Assembly (NCBI RefSeq): GCF_902497855.1
Contig: NZ_CABVHU010000001.1
Coordinates: 690,595-754,594 of the forward strand
From: Pseudomonas fluorescens
GTDB lineage: Bacteria; Pseudomonadota; Gammaproteobacteria; Pseudomonadales; Pseudomonadaceae
Direction: 5' to 3'
DNA: 64,000 nucleotides
Position 1 is the first letter of the stretch; the number at the start of each line of letters is the position of its first letter. The notes under the pieces are model-generated. The model saw only the letters and a list, made by a program, of their open reading frames with translations, did not search any database and had not been told where the DNA came from. The translations under genes and the position numbers were made by a program. Shown one piece after another: positions 35,056 through 45,742 of this stretch.

Positions 35056-37305
35056 ATGACCCTCCATCAGCCATCGATCCATCGCCACCTGCGCAGCCTG
35101 CGCGAGTGGCGCGTCGGGCTGATGCTCGCCCTGATGCTCGTACTGCCAGGCGCCCCCTTCGGCGCGGTGCAGGCCAAAGAATACGGCGACATTGAGCAGC
35201 AGCGCATCGAAAAGACCTTCCCCCAGACCGACTCGGTGTCCGCCCCTGAAGGCAAATTCAAGGTGCGCACGCTGTCAACGGCCGGCAAAATCACCGGTTA
35301 CGTGTTCCAAAGCCTGGACGTGGTCGATATTCCGGCCTACTCGGGCAAACCGATCAACACCCAGGTGATCCTCGACCCGGCGGGGGTGATCAAGGACGCC
35401 TATGTCCTCGAGCACCATGAACCGATCCTGCTGATCGGGATTCCCGAAGCAAAACTCCACGCCTTCAGCGCCAAGTACAAGGACATCAACGTCAGCCAGC
35501 GGGTGGTCGTCGGCCACTCCAGCGACCCGAACGCCGTCACCGTGGATGCCATCGCCGGCGCGACCGTCACGGCGATGGTGGTCAACGAGGTGATCATGCG
35601 CGCGGCCCACGAGGTGGCCGTATCGCTCAAACTGGTCGATGACAAGAGCGGCCAGGCGCAGAAACCCGCCACGGTACGCCAGGACTTCTACGAGCCCGCC
35701 ACCTGGGAACAACTGACCGGCAACGGCGCGATCCGCCGCCTGAACCTGACCCGGGGCCAGGTTGATGCCGCCTTCAAGGGCACCGAAGCCGAAGGCATCG
35801 ACAACGCCAGTGCCGAACAGGTCGATGACACTTTCATCGAACTCTACGTCGCCGACCTGAACGCGCCGACCATCGGCCGCAACCTGCTGGGCGACAATCA
35901 GTACCGTTTTCTCATGCAGGAACTCAAGCCGGGCGAGCAGGCCATCGCCGTGCTGGGCCGTGGGCTGTTCTCCTACAAGGGTTCGGGTTATGTGCGCGGC
36001 GGGATCTTCGACCGGGTGCAACTGCGCCAGTTCGGCAACGTCATCAGCTTTCGCGACATGGACCATCAACGGCTCGACGACGTCTTCGCCAAGGGCATCC
36101 CCGAGTTCGATGAAATGTCGATTTTCATTGTGCGTGAACCGGCCAGGTTTGACCCGGGAGCCGCCTGGACCTTGGAACTGCTGGTGCGCCGTCAGACCGG
36201 TCCGGTCAGCGGCACCTTCAGCAGCTTCGAACTGCCTTACCAGATGCCCGAGCCTTACCTGGAACGGCCATTGCCCAGCGCCGAAGAGTTGGCGGCCATC
36301 GAGGAAGCCGGCCGGCCGATGTGGGTGACCATCTGGTATCAGAAACAGTTCCAGATCATGGTCCTCGGCGCGGCGTTGCTGTTGCTCACGACGATTCTGT
36401 TCCTGCAGGACACCTTCACCCGCCGGCCGCACTTTCTTCATTGGCTGCGCCGCGGCTACCTGGTGTTCACCGTGGTGTTCATCGGCTGGTACGCCCTGGG
36501 GCAACTGTCGGTGGTCAACGTGCTGACCTTCGTCCATGCCCTGTTCGAAAACTTCCGCTGGGAACTGTTTCTCACCGATCCGCTGATCTTCATGCTCTGG
36601 GTGTTCACCGCCGCGAGCATCCTGTTGTGGGGCCGTGGCGTGTTCTGCGGCTGGCTGTGCCCGTTCGGCGCCTTGCAGGAGTTGATCAACGAAGCCGCCC
36701 GCAAGCTGAAGATTCCCCAATATGAACTGCCGTTCGCGGTCCATGAGCGGCTGTGGGCGATCAAGTACATCATCCTGCTGGCGCTGTTCGGCGTCTCCCT
36801 GGAGTCGATGACCACGGCCGAACTGTTCGCTGAAGTGGAACCCTTCAAGACCGCCATTACCTTAAGGTTCGACCGCCAGTGGTGGTTCGTGCTCTACGCG
36901 GTGGCGCTGCTGGTCATCAATATTTTCACGCGCAAGGTCTATTGCCGCTACATCTGCCCGTTGGGCGCTGCGCTGGCGATCCCCACCAAACTGCGGCTGT
37001 TCGACTGGCTCAAGCGCCGCAAGGACTGCGGCGACCCTTGCCAACTCTGCGCCAAGGAATGCGAGATCCAGGCAATCCATCCCGATGGCCGGATCAATGC
37101 CAACGAGTGCCACTACTGCCTCGATTGCCAGATGACCTGGAACAACGATCACAAATGCCCGCCGCTGATCAACAAGCGCAAGAAACAACGCGGCAAGGCC
37201 GCACCGGTGAACGCGCAACTCATACCTGTCGTGGAAGTGACGGCTGAACCCGGCGAGCTCACGTCCCCAGTGACTGTTTTTATTCCTTCAAGGAGCACCT
37301 CATGA
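35056..37305 (+). CDS. nosR: Nitrous oxide reductase electron donor/regulator
   Basis: This 749-residue membrane flavo-iron-sulfur protein is needed for nosZ expression and N2O reduction. Order: signal segment ([19 protein letters not shown]), periplasmic FMN-binding domain with AGATVTA attachment motif near residue 160, a long periplasmic middle, then membrane helices from about residue 435. Next come CxxxCP motifs [10 protein letters not shown] and [10 protein letters not shown], and cytoplasmic ferredoxin-like clusters [12 protein letters not shown] and CHYCLDC. An ATG at 35023 would add 11 residues but lies before the start site predicted by the DNR box. nosZ follows within 3 bp overlap range. 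Confidence 0.94.
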   Translation: MTLHQPSIHRHLRSLREWRVGLMLALMLVLPGAPFGAVQAKEYGDIEQQRIEKTFPQTDSVSAPEGKFKVRTLSTAGKITGYVFQSLDVVDIPAYSGKPINTQVILDPAGVIKDAYVLEHHEPILLIGIPEAKLHAFSAKYKDINVSQRVVVGHSSDPNAVTVDAIAGATVTAMVVNEVIMRAAHEVAVSLKLVDDKSGQAQKPATVRQDFYEPATWEQLTGNGAIRRLNLTRGQVDAAFKGTEAEGIDNASAEQVDDTFIELYVADLNAPTIGRNLLGDNQYRFLMQELKPGEQAIAVLGRGLFSYKGSGYVRGGIFDRVQLRQFGNVISFRDMDHQRLDDVFAKGIPEFDEMSIFIVREPARFDPGAAWTLELLVRRQTGPVSGTFSSFELPYQMPEPYLERPLPSAEELAAIEEAGRPMWVTIWYQKQFQIMVLGAALLLLTTILFLQDTFTRRPHFLHWLRRGYLVFTVVFIGWYALGQLSVVNVLTFVHALFENFRWELFLTDPLIFMLWVFTAASILLWGRGVFCGWLCPFGALQELINEAARKLKIPQYELPFAVHERLWAIKYIILLALFGVSLESMTTAELFAEVEPFKTAITLRFDRQWWFVLYAVALLVINIFTRKVYCRYICPLGAALAIPTKLRLFDWLKRRKDCGDPCQLCAKECEIQAIHPDGRINANECHYCLDCQMTWNNDHKCPPLINKRKKQRGKAAPVNAQLIPVVEVTAEPGELTSPVTVFIPSRSTS

Positions 37306-39221
37306 ACGACACAGAATCCACAAAACCAGCCGAGGTTACGGAACCGACCGGCCTGAGCCGGCGTGGTTTCCTCGGCACCAGCGCGGTGACCGGTGCGGTG
37401 CTGGCCGGTGCCACGGCCATCGGCGGCGCGGTATTCACCCGGGAATCCTTTGCCGCGGCGGCCAAGGAGTCGAAATCGAAGATCCACGTAGGGCCAGGGG
37501 ATCTGGACGAATACTACGGTTTCTGGAGCGGCGGTCACCAGGGTGAAGTGCGGATCATGGGCATTCCATCGATGCGCGAGTTGTTGCGCATCCCGGTGTT
37601 CAACGTCGATTCCGCCACGGGCTGGGGCCTGACCAACGAAAGCAAGCGGATCATGGGCGACAGCGCCCACTTCCAGAATGGCGACTGCCACCACCCGCAT
37701 TTGTCGATGACCGACGGCAAGTACGATGGCAAGTACCTGTTCATCAATGACAAGGCCAACAGCCGGGTCGCGCGCATCCGCCTGGATGTCATGAAGTGCG
37801 ACAAGATGCTCACCGTACCGAACGTGCAGGCCGTGCACGGTCTGCGTCTGCAGAAAATGCCCCACACCAGGTACGTGTTCGCCAATGCCGAGTTCGTGAT
37901 TCCGCATCCCAATGACGGCAGCACCTTCGACCTGCAGGACAAGAACAGCTACACGATGTTCAACGCCATCGATGCCGAGAAGATGGAGATGGCGTTCCAG
38001 GTGATCGTCGACGGCAACCTGGATAACACTGATGCCGACTACACCGGCAAGTACGCGGCCTCGACCTGCTACAACTCGGAGAAGGCCTACGACCTGGGCG
38101 GCATGATGCGCAACGAGCGCGACTGGGTGGTGGTGTTCAACATCCAGCGCATCGAGGCGGCGATCAAGGCCGGCAAGTTCATCACCCTGGGCGATTCGAA
38201 AGTGCCGGTGGTCGACGGTCGTAAAGCCGAGGGCAAGGACAGCGAATTCACCCGCTATATCCCGGTGCCGAAGAACCCGCATGGCATCAACATGACGCCC
38301 GACGGCAAGTATTTCATCGCTGCCGGCAAGCTTTCGCCGACCTGCACCATCATCGCCACCGCCAAGCTCGACGATCTGTTCAATGACAAGTTCAAGGACC
38401 CTCGCGAGGTGGTGGTCGGCGAGCCTGAACTGGGCCTGGGCCCGCTGCACACCACCTACGACGGTCGCGGTAATGCCTACACCACCCTGTTCATCGACAG
38501 CCAGGTGGTGAAGTGGAATGTGGAAGAAGCCGTTCGCGCCTACACCGGCGAGAAGGTCAACTACATCAAGCAGAAGCTCGATGTGCAGTACCAGCCGGGG
38601 CACAACCATGCGTCGCTGACCGAAACCAGCGAGGCCGACGGCAAATGGCTGATGGTCCTGAGCAAATTCTCCAAGGACCGCTTCCTGCCGACCGGCCCGC
38701 TGCACCCGGAAAACGATCAGTTGATCGATATCTCCGGCGACGAGATGAAACTGGTGCACGACGGTCCGGCGTTCGCCGAACCCCACGATTGCATCATGGC
38801 CCGACGCGACCAGATCAAGACCAAGAAGATCTGGGACCGCAACGACCCGTTTTTCGCCGAAACCGTGGCCATCGCCACCAAGGACGGGATCAAGCTGGAG
38901 ACCGACAACAAGGTCATCCGCGACGGCAAGAAAGTCCGGGTCTACATGACCTCGATGGCCCCGGCCTACGGCTTGCCGGAGTTCACCGTCAAGCAGGGTG
39001 ACGAGGTCACCGTGACCATCACCAACATCGACCAGATCGAAGACGTGACCCACGGTTTCGTCATGACCAACCATGGCGTGAGCATGGAGATCAGCCCGCA
39101 GCAGACGTCGTCCATCACCTTCACCGCCGACAAGCCCGGCCTGCACTGGTTCTACTGCAGCTGGTTCTGCCATGCGCTGCACATGGAAATGGTCGGCCGC
39201 ATGCTGGTCGAGAAGGCCTGA
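37302..39221 (+). CDS. nosZ: Nitrous oxide reductase
   Basis: This 639-residue periplasmic copper enzyme reduces N2O to N2. A Tat signal ([11 protein letters not shown], residues 19-29) marks clade I NosZ. The seven-bladed propeller holds CuZ ligands, including His130 and His131 in DCHHPHLS. The C-terminal cupredoxin domain has the CuA motif [12 protein letters not shown] near residue 620. Start ATG overlaps the nosR stop by 4 bp, with AAGGAG upstream. It is followed by nosDFYL, the copper-sulfide cluster assembly genes. Confidence 0.98.
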   Translation: MNDTESTKPAEVTEPTGLSRRGFLGTSAVTGAVLAGATAIGGAVFTRESFAAAAKESKSKIHVGPGDLDEYYGFWSGGHQGEVRIMGIPSMRELLRIPVFNVDSATGWGLTNESKRIMGDSAHFQNGDCHHPHLSMTDGKYDGKYLFINDKANSRVARIRLDVMKCDKMLTVPNVQAVHGLRLQKMPHTRYVFANAEFVIPHPNDGSTFDLQDKNSYTMFNAIDAEKMEMAFQVIVDGNLDNTDADYTGKYAASTCYNSEKAYDLGGMMRNERDWVVVFNIQRIEAAIKAGKFITLGDSKVPVVDGRKAEGKDSEFTRYIPVPKNPHGINMTPDGKYFIAAGKLSPTCTIIATAKLDDLFNDKFKDPREVVVGEPELGLGPLHTTYDGRGNAYTTLFIDSQVVKWNVEEAVRAYTGEKVNYIKQKLDVQYQPGHNHASLTETSEADGKWLMVLSKFSKDRFLPTGPLHPENDQLIDISGDEMKLVHDGPAFAEPHDCIMARRDQIKTKKIWDRNDPFFAETVAIATKDGIKLETDNKVIRDGKKVRVYMTSMAPAYGLPEFTVKQGDEVTVTITNIDQIEDVTHGFVMTNHGVSMEISPQQTSSITFTADKPGLHWFYCSWFCHALHMEMVGRMLVEKA

Positions 39222-39248
39222 CGGTTGCCCATCGACAGGAGCGGGCCA

Positions 39249-40541
39249 ATGACCGGTTTCAAGCAAAGATTCATGAAGGTCATTGCGCTGGCGCTCCTGT
39301 CGCTGGGCACCAGCGCCCTGGCGGCGGTGCAGCCCGTCACCCGCTTGCCGTTGACGCAGGACGCCGGGCAACGCTGGCACCTGCCGGCGGGGGAGTACCG
39401 CGGCTCGTTCAGCGTCGATCAATCGATGCAGATTGTCTGTGAGCCGGGCGCGGTGTTCCAGGGCGAGGGGCAGGGCAACGGCTTGATCATCAGCGCCCCG
39501 GATGTCGGGATCGAGGGCTGCACCTTTCTCGCCTGGGGGCACGACCTCACGGCCATGAACGCCGGGCTGTTCATCCAGCCCAAGGCCCGAGGCGCCGTGA
39601 TCAAGGGCAATCGCCTGCAAGGCCGGGGTTTCGGTATCTGGGTCGATGGCACGGCGGATGTGAGCCTGGTCGACAACCGCATCCAGGGTGATCCGACGAT
39701 GCGCTCCCAGGACCGCGGCAACGGCATCCATCTGTATGCGGTGCACGGGGCCAGGGTCATTGGTAACCAGGTGCGCGACACCCGCGACGGCATCTACATC
39801 GATACCTCCAACGGCAACCTCCTGCAGGGCAACACCCTGGAAGACCTGCGCTACGGCGTGCATTACATGTTCGCCAACGATAACCGGCTGATCGGCAACA
39901 CCACCCGCCGCACCCGCACCGGCTACGCACTGATGCAAAGCCGCAAGCTGACGGTGATCGGCAATCGCTCCGAGCAGGATCAGAACTACGGCATCCTGAT
40001 GAACTACATCACCTATTCAACCTTGCGCGACAACATTGTCACCGACGTGCGCGACGGGTCGACCGGCGACAGCATGATCAGCGGCGCCGAGGGCAAGGCG
40101 TTGTTCATCTACAACTCGCTGTTCAACAGCATCGAACACAATCGCTTCGAGCACAGCGCCGTGGGCATTCACCTCACCGCCGGTTCCGAAGACAACCGCA
40201 TCGCCGACAACGCTTTTGTCGGCAACCAGCGCCAGGTCAAGTACGTGGCCACCCGCTTGCAGGAGTGGTCGGCGCAGGGCCGGGGCAACTTCTGGAGCGA
40301 TTACCTGGGCTGGGACCGCAACAATGACGGCCTGGGCGATATCGCCTACGAACCCAACGACAACGTCGACCGCCTGCTGTGGCTGTACCCGCAAGTGCGG
40401 CTGCTGATGAACAGCCCGGGTATCGAATTGCTGCGTTGGGTACAACGGGCCTTTCCGGTGATGAAGTCGCCGGGTGTGCAGGACAGCCATCCGCTGATGA
40501 AGTCACCCATTCAATCCCTGACCCAGGAGCCTGCCGCATGA
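39249..40541 (+). CDS. nosD: Copper-cluster assembly protein, periplasmic
   Basis: This 430-residue protein has a signal peptide ([15 protein letters not shown]) and right-handed beta-helix repeats (many N-x-hydrophobic-x-x-N turns such as [15 protein letters not shown] and [16 protein letters not shown]). It works with the NosFY ABC complex to deliver sulfur or copper for CuZ. The ATG at 39249 has AGGAGCGG upstream and is better than a TTG at 39225. Its stop overlaps nosF as ATGA. Confidence 0.94.
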   Translation: MTGFKQRFMKVIALALLSLGTSALAAVQPVTRLPLTQDAGQRWHLPAGEYRGSFSVDQSMQIVCEPGAVFQGEGQGNGLIISAPDVGIEGCTFLAWGHDLTAMNAGLFIQPKARGAVIKGNRLQGRGFGIWVDGTADVSLVDNRIQGDPTMRSQDRGNGIHLYAVHGARVIGNQVRDTRDGIYIDTSNGNLLQGNTLEDLRYGVHYMFANDNRLIGNTTRRTRTGYALMQSRKLTVIGNRSEQDQNYGILMNYITYSTLRDNIVTDVRDGSTGDSMISGAEGKALFIYNSLFNSIEHNRFEHSAVGIHLTAGSEDNRIADNAFVGNQRQVKYVATRLQEWSAQGRGNFWSDYLGWDRNNDGLGDIAYEPNDNVDRLLWLYPQVRLLMNSPGIELLRWVQRAFPVMKSPGVQDSHPLMKSPIQSLTQEPAA

Positions 40542-41461
40542 ACGTCATCGACATCGAAGGTGTCAGCCAGCGCTACGGGCACAGCACCGTGCTGCATCAG
40601 CTGAACCTGAGCCTGGCCGAAGGGGAAGTGCTGGGCTTGTTCGGCCACAACGGCGCGGGCAAGACCACCTGCATGAAGCTGGTGCTGGGATTGCTCCAGG
40701 CCAGCGCAGGGCAGGTGAGGGTGTTCGGTCGATTGCCCAGTGATCCCCACGTTCGACGCCTGCTGGGCTATTTGCCGGAGAACGTGACCTTTTATCCGCA
40801 GCTCAGTGGGCTGGAGACCTTGCGGCATTTCGCCCGACTCAAAGGTGCAGCGTTCACCCAGGTGGACGGGCTGCTCGAGGAAGTCGGTTTGGCGGGCGTG
40901 GCGCATCGGCGGGTCAAGACGTATTCCAAGGGTATGCGTCAACGCCTGGGGCTGGCGCAAGCCTTGCTCGGGGCGCCGCGCTTGTTGCTGCTCGACGAGC
41001 CGACCGTAGGCCTCGATCCGATCGCCACCCGGGATCTGTATCGATTGCTCGATCGCCTGCGCAGCCAGGGCACCAGCGTCATTCTGTGTTCCCACGTGTT
41101 GCCCGGGGTCGAGGCGCATATCAACCGCGCGGCGATTCTGACCCAGGGCCGTCTGCTGGCCCTGGGCAGTCTGCACAGCCTGCGGGAGGAAGCCGGGCTG
41201 CCGACGCTGATTCGCGCCCACGGGCTCAAGCATGCCGGGCCCTTGCAGCAGCGTTGGAACAATGCCGGGCATGTCACCCAGCGCTGGGGCACGGAAGGTC
41301 TGGAAGTGGCCGCGCTCAATGGCAGCAAGCTCGGCCTGTTGCGCCAACTGCTCAATGACGATGAACCGGCTGACGTGGAAATCGCCCCGCCGTCGCTGGA
41401 AGATATCTACCGCTTCTACATGGGCCGCGCGGCTGCAACCGCAACCGGGGAGGCCGTATGA
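40538..41461 (+). CDS. nosF: ABC transporter ATPase for NosZ maturation
   Basis: This 307-residue ATP-binding subunit has Walker [10 protein letters not shown] at about residues 38-46, signature [15 protein letters not shown], Walker [13 protein letters not shown], and a C-terminal extension typical of NosF. It pairs with NosY. Both ends overlap neighbours by ATGA (40538 with nosD, 41458 with nosY). Confidence 0.95.
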   Translation: MNVIDIEGVSQRYGHSTVLHQLNLSLAEGEVLGLFGHNGAGKTTCMKLVLGLLQASAGQVRVFGRLPSDPHVRRLLGYLPENVTFYPQLSGLETLRHFARLKGAAFTQVDGLLEEVGLAGVAHRRVKTYSKGMRQRLGLAQALLGAPRLLLLDEPTVGLDPIATRDLYRLLDRLRSQGTSVILCSHVLPGVEAHINRAAILTQGRLLALGSLHSLREEAGLPTLIRAHGLKHAGPLQQRWNNAGHVTQRWGTEGLEVAALNGSKLGLLRQLLNDDEPADVEIAPPSLEDIYRFYMGRAAATATGEAV

Positions 41462-42288
41462 ACCCGATCTGGAACATGGCTCGCAAGGAGTTCAACGACG
41501 GTTTGCGCAACCGCTGGCTGTTGGCGATCAGCCTGTTGTTCGCGGTGCTGGCGACCGGTATTGCCTGGTTGGGCGCTGCGGCGTCCGGGCAAGTGGGCTT
41601 TACCTCGGTGCCCGCCACCATCGCCAGCCTGGCCAGCCTGGCGACCTTCCTGATGCCGCTGATTGCCCTGCTGCTGGCCTATGACGCCATCGTCGGCGAG
41701 GACGAGAGCGGTACCTTGCTACTGCTACTGACGTATCCGCTGGGGCGTGGGCATATCCTGCTCGGCAAGTTCGTCGGCCACGGGCTGATCCTGGCGCTGG
41801 CGACGCTGATCGGCTTCGGCTGCGCGATGCTGGCGATTGCGCTGCTGGTCGAAGAGGTCGAACTGAGCCTGCTGCTCTGGGCCTTTGGCCGCTTCATGCT
41901 GTCGTCGACCTTGCTGGGCTGGGGCTTTCTCGGCCTGGCCTATGGGCTGAGCAGCGTGTCTGCGGAAAAATCCACCGCCGCCGGGCTGGCGCTGGGGGTG
42001 TGGTTTTTCTTCGTGCTGGTGTTCGACCTGGCCCTGCTGGCGCTGCTGGTGCTCAGCGAAGGGCAGTTCAACCCGAAGATCCTGCCCTGGTTGCTGTTGC
42101 TCAATCCCGCCGACATCTATCGCCTGATCAACCTCTCCGGTTTTGAACCCGGGGCCAATACCGCCGGGGTGCTGACCCTGGGCAGCGATTTGCCGATGCC
42201 GGGCGCGATGCTGTGGCTGTGTCTGTCGCTGTGGGTAGCGGCGCCCCTGGCCGGGGCCTGGCTGCTGTTCCGCCGGCGGGCGACTTGA
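41458..42288 (+). CDS. nosY: ABC transporter permease for NosZ maturation
   Basis: This 276-residue inner-membrane protein has six hydrophobic segments ([19 protein letters not shown] first, then [20 protein letters not shown], conserved in ABC-2 permeases of the NosY type). Together with NosF it couples ATP hydrolysis to NosD during CuZ assembly. Start overlaps nosF as ATGA. Confidence 0.94.
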   Translation: MNPIWNMARKEFNDGLRNRWLLAISLLFAVLATGIAWLGAAASGQVGFTSVPATIASLASLATFLMPLIALLLAYDAIVGEDESGTLLLLLTYPLGRGHILLGKFVGHGLILALATLIGFGCAMLAIALLVEEVELSLLLWAFGRFMLSSTLLGWGFLGLAYGLSSVSAEKSTAAGLALGVWFFFVLVFDLALLALLVLSEGQFNPKILPWLLLLNPADIYRLINLSGFEPGANTAGVLTLGSDLPMPGAMLWLCLSLWVAAPLAGAWLLFRRRAT

Positions 42289-42319
42289 TTTTCACTTTGA
42301 AATTCTGGAGTAGTTGAAG

Positions 42320-42847
42320 ATGAATGCGTTTTATCTGACGACGGTACGTGCCATGGCGGGCCTGATGGTCTGCCTGCTGCTGGCGGCCTGTGACATGCCC
42401 GCACAAGCGTCCTTGAATGATGCCGCTGTAGCCTTTCATCCCAGTGATGAATGCCATGTCTGCGGGATGATCATCAATGGCTTCCCCGGGCCCAAGGGTG
42501 AAGTGGTCGAACCCGGCGGGATCAGGAAATTCTGCTCCACGGCGGAAATGATCGGCTGGTGGTTGCAACCGGAAAACCAGCATCGCAATGCCCGTTTGTA
42601 TGTCCACGATATGGGTCGCAGCCCGTGGAACGCGCCGGATGACGCCCACCTGATCGATGCCAGGGACGCCTTTTACGTGGCTGGCACCTCGCTCAAGGGC
42701 GCGATGGGCGTGGTGTTGGCGTCCTTCTCCAGCCGCCAGGCTGCTGACAAGTTGGTGGCGGAACAGGGCGGGCGTGTGCTGCGCTTCAGCGAGATCGATC
42801 AGGCGCTGCTGCAGCAACAGTCCCCATCGACGCACTCGAGCCATTGA
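42320..42847 (+). CDS. nosL: Copper chaperone lipoprotein
   Basis: This 175-residue lipoprotein has the lipobox LLLAAC (cysteine at about residue 23). The conserved ECHVCGMIINGFPGP motif holds cysteine and methionine copper ligands, and EPGGIRKFCSTAEMIG follows. NosL delivers Cu(I) for NosZ at the outer membrane or periplasm. ATG at 42320 is preceded by GGAGTAGTTGAAG. It is the last gene of nosRZDFYL. Confidence 0.94.
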   Translation: MNAFYLTTVRAMAGLMVCLLLAACDMPAQASLNDAAVAFHPSDECHVCGMIINGFPGPKGEVVEPGGIRKFCSTAEMIGWWLQPENQHRNARLYVHDMGRSPWNAPDDAHLIDARDAFYVAGTSLKGAMGVVLASFSSRQAADKLVAEQGGRVLRFSEIDQALLQQQSPSTHSSH

Positions 42848-42880
42848 CCCGCTGCATCGCCTGGTTTCCCTCAAGGAAAT

Positions 42881-42894
42881 CTGATCGCCGTCAA
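42881..42894 (+). promoter_or_regulatory. Weak ANR/DNR box before SDR gene
   Basis: CTGATCGCCGTCAA matches 8 of 10 conserved positions and lies between nosL and the SDR gene, with a predicted start near 42929. It could let the SDR gene join the anaerobic regulon independently. Confidence 0.5.
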
Positions 42895-42975
42895 GTCGAA
42901 ATTGCTGCGCTTGTTCAAAGATAGAGGCTGGCTACGTCCCCAGTGCTTGGCATCCGCGATGCCCAGGAGAACATG

Positions 42976-43719
42976 ATGCAAACCGAGTTTCAGGATCGTC
43001 TGGCGGTGATCACCGGCGCCAGTTCCGGGATTGGCCTGGCGTTGTGCGGCGCGCTGTTGGCCCGTGGCGCCAAGGTACTGACGATGTCGCGTACCGCCGG
43101 TGAATTGCCGGCCTTGAAAGAGATATACGGTGAGCGATTGCAATGGTGCGCCGGGGACGTCACCTGCCAGGACGACCTGCAGCAGCTGGCCCGACGCGCC
43201 GCGATCCTGGGCCCGGTAGCCTATCTGGTGCCTTGCGCGGGTATTGCGGAAATGGCCGACAGCCTGGACATGCCGGCCTTCCAGCGCCAGTGGGCGGTCA
43301 ACGGTGCCGGGGCGTTGAACACCCTGGCGGCGTTGCGCGGTGAACTGGCGAGCCCGGCTTCGGTGGTGTTTGTCGGCAGTTTCCTCACCGGCTCGAGCTT
43401 TCCCGGCCTGGCGGCCTACATTGCCGGCAAGGCCGCGCTGGCGGCGCATGCGCGCACCTTGGCGGTGGAGTTCGCTCGGTATGAGGTGCGCATCAACCTG
43501 GTCTCCCCGGGACCGACCGCAACCTCGATGTGGGACCACCTGGGCTTGAGTGAAAGGGAGCTCGACGACGTCGCCGACACCCTCGGCAAACGTCTGCTGC
43601 CCGGGCATTTTCTCGATGCGTCGGCGGTGGCCAATGTGATTATCTTCCAGCTGTCCCAAGGCGCCCGGGGTGTTTATGGTCAGGACTGGAAGGTCGACAA
43701 TGGCTACACCTTGAGCTGA
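42976..43719 (+). CDS. Short-chain dehydrogenase/reductase
   Basis: This 247-residue classical SDR has the TGASSGIG cofactor motif near residue 15 and the YIAGK form of the YxxxK active site, with Ser in FVGSFLTGSS. Substrate unknown. It follows nosL and precedes a tandem repeat array. Denitrification regions of other pseudomonads also carry an SDR gene, and a weak ANR/DNR box lies upstream. Two adjacent ATGs (42973, 42976) follow AGGAG; spacing favours the second. Confidence 0.85.
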   Translation: MQTEFQDRLAVITGASSGIGLALCGALLARGAKVLTMSRTAGELPALKEIYGERLQWCAGDVTCQDDLQQLARRAAILGPVAYLVPCAGIAEMADSLDMPAFQRQWAVNGAGALNTLAALRGELASPASVVFVGSFLTGSSFPGLAAYIAGKAALAAHARTLAVEFARYEVRINLVSPGPTATSMWDHLGLSERELDDVADTLGKRLLPGHFLDASAVANVIIFQLSQGARGVYGQDWKVDNGYTLS

Positions 43720-43727
43720 ACGTCGCA

Positions 43728-44252
43728 GGCGGCGTGTCAGCCAACATCCATGCCGTATATCAGACCGTCTTCGCCGGCAAGCCGGCTCCTACAGTTAATC
43801 GGGGTGTACACGAATAGTGTGCTCGACCTGCAACCCTGTAGGAGCTGGCTTGCCAGCGAAGGCGGCGTGTCAGCCAACATCAATGCCGGATGTCAGACCG
43901 CCTTCGCCGGCAAGCCGGCTCCTACAGTTAATCGGGGTGTACACGAATAGTGTGCTCGACCTGCAACCCTGTAGGAGCTGGCTTGCCAGCGAAGGCGGCG
44001 TGTCAGCCAACATCAATGTCGACTATCAGACCGCCTTCGCCGGCAAGCCGGCTCCTACAGTTAATCGGGGTGTACACGAATAGTGTGCTCGACCTGCAAC
44101 CCTGTAGGAGCTGGCTTGCCAGCGAAGGCGGCGTGTCAGCCAACATCAATGTCGACTATCAGACCGCCTTCGCCGGCAAGCCGGCTCCTACAGGTAATCG
44201 GGGTGTACGCGAATAGTGTGCCCGACACAGAACCCTGTAGGCGCTGGCTTAA
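43728..44252. repeat. Tandem array of 133-bp REPIN units
   Basis: A 133-bp unit repeats almost perfectly from 43728, 43861, 43994 and 44127, about 3.9 copies. Each unit contains GGCGGCGTGTCAGCC, a REP arm CCGGCAAGCCGGCTCCTACA, the spacer TTAATCGGGGTGTACACGAA, and the complementary arm TGTAGGAGCTGGCTTGCCAG. The first and last copies diverge most. The array fills the gap between convergent SDR and nirN genes and runs up to the nirN stop codon. Small ORFs spaced 133 bp apart inside it are artefacts. Confidence 0.93.
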
Positions 44253-45742
44253 TGCGACGTCCCTTCCGCAAACTCGATCTTGTTGCCCACGTTGTACTTA
44301 CCCGACGGCTTGTTCATCGGGATGCGTTTGATCTCCGCGAGGGTGTTGCTGTCATACACGATCAGCGCGCCGTCGGTGGCCCAGATGCTCAGCAACAGAT
44401 AGCGGCCGTCGCGGGTGAACTCGACATGGGCGGCGGTCTTGCCGGGCATCGGGCGCAGGGTGCGGGCGATTTCCAGGGTCTGTTTGTCGATGAGGTGGAT
44501 CGCATCGTTATCGGGACCGAAGAACACATCGCTCCAGGCATACCGTGAATTGACGTGGCTGCGCATGAAGAAACCCGGCCCCAGGGTCGGGATTTCCTTG
44601 ATCAGTTTCCAGGTCTTGAAGTCGATGACCGAAATCAGCCCCTTACTGATGTTCGGCGTGGCGAACACCCATTCACCGTTGCGTTTCCAGTAGGTTCCCG
44701 ACCCCAGGTGCGGCATTCCCGGCAGCGGTATGTCGGTGACCACCTTGCCGCTGTCGAGGTCGATCACCTGGCCGCCCCCGGCCTTGCGTGAAGTGGCCAG
44801 CAGCTGCTTGTAGTCCGGTGAAAAGGAAAAGTCGTCCAGCACATCCCCGGCCTGGATCCGTCGCGGCACGAAGTCCGGGGTGCCGGCCCAGGACAGCTCC
44901 CAGACTTCCTTCACGTCCTTGAGCGCCACGATGAAGCTGTCGCGGGGCGGGGCGGAGTAGACCGCACTGACCCGCGACGCGGTACTGTCCAGGCCGGTCG
45001 CCGGGATGGTTTTGACCAGTGACAGGTCGCGGGCATCGAGCACCACCAGGTTGCCGGGCAGATAGTTGCCGACCAGCACCCAACGGCCATCCTTGCTCAC
45101 CGCGAGGTTGCGGGTATTGAGCCCGGCGCGGACTTCGGCGATCAGCTTCAGGTTGTGCAGGTCATACAGGCTGACCCAGCCATCGCGCGAGGCCACGTAG
45201 ACGAAGCGTCCGTCCGGCGAGAACTTCGGCCCGCCATGCACCGCGAAGTGCGAAGCAAAGCGCGCCAGCACCTCGAACCGATCGCCGTCGAGGATGCTGA
45301 TGTGATGATCGCCGGCCTCTACCACCACAAACAGGTTCAGGGGATCGGCACCATGCTGGGCCGTGCCCGGAAGCTTGCCGACATCGGCCAACAGCGAGTG
45401 ACTGGCGCGGATGTCATCGTTACTCCAGGTCGGCACGGTGGCGGGGGGTTGCTGCAGGTAGTCCACCAAGCCGTCGATCTGCGCCGGGCTGAACACCTGG
45501 GCATACCCGGTCATCTGGCTCGCGGGGCGACCGTCGCGGATCACGCTGCGGATTTCGGCGGGCTTGATCCGGCTCAGGCTCTGCGGCAACAACGCCGGGC
45601 CCGCAGCGCCGAACCGGTTGGCCCCATGGCAACCCTGGCAATGCACCCGGTAGTCGATCGCGGCTTGTTCAAGTGGCGCCAGCGTGGTCCCGGCCTGGGC
45701 CGCACCGAGCCATAACAACGGGGCAAGCACCAGGCGCCTCAT
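44249..45742 (-). CDS. nirN: Dihydro-heme d1 dehydrogenase
   Basis: This 497-residue periplasmic protein has a signal peptide (LVLAPLLWLGAAQA), a c-type cytochrome domain with heme motif Cys35-Cys38-His39 (CQGCH), and an eight-bladed d1-type propeller like NirS. NirN catalyses the last step of heme d1 synthesis and hands the cofactor to NirS. The ATG at 45742 overlaps the nirE stop as ATGA, which rules out the longer frame to 45871. It is the terminal gene of the nir operon. Confidence 0.95.
   Translation of the reverse strand: MRRLVLAPLLWLGAAQAGTTLAPLEQAAIDYRVHCQGCHGANRFGAAGPALLPQSLSRIKPAEIRSVIRDGRPASQMTGYAQVFSPAQIDGLVDYLQQPPATVPTWSNDDIRASHSLLADVGKLPGTAQHGADPLNLFVVVEAGDHHISILDGDRFEVLARFASHFAVHGGPKFSPDGRFVYVASRDGWVSLYDLHNLKLIAEVRAGLNTRNLAVSKDGRWVLVGNYLPGNLVVLDARDLSLVKTIPATGLDSTASRVSAVYSAPPRDSFIVALKDVKEVWELSWAGTPDFVPRRIQAGDVLDDFSFSPDYKQLLATSRKAGGGQVIDLDSGKVVTDIPLPGMPHLGSGTYWKRNGEWVFATPNISKGLISVIDFKTWKLIKEIPTLGPGFFMRSHVNSRYAWSDVFFGPDNDAIHLIDKQTLEIARTLRPMPGKTAAHVEFTRDGRYLLLSIWATDGALIVYDSNTLAEIKRIPMNKPSGKYNVGNKIEFAEGTSH

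Noticed and set aside
37149-39938. 929-codon open frame on the minus strand across nosZ and nosD
   Set aside because: It is a GC-codon shadow: the plus strand encodes clear NosZ and NosD with active-site motifs, and the antisense product has low-complexity His/Val/Gly content.
43728-44252. Possible CRISPR array
   Set aside because: Repeat unit is 133 bp with no distinct unique spacers, and there are no cas genes nearby.
43817-44331. Series of 82-88-codon ORFs spaced by 133 bp
   Set aside because: These are the tandem REPIN repeats being translated by chance; the frame repeats because the unit contains a stop-free phase.
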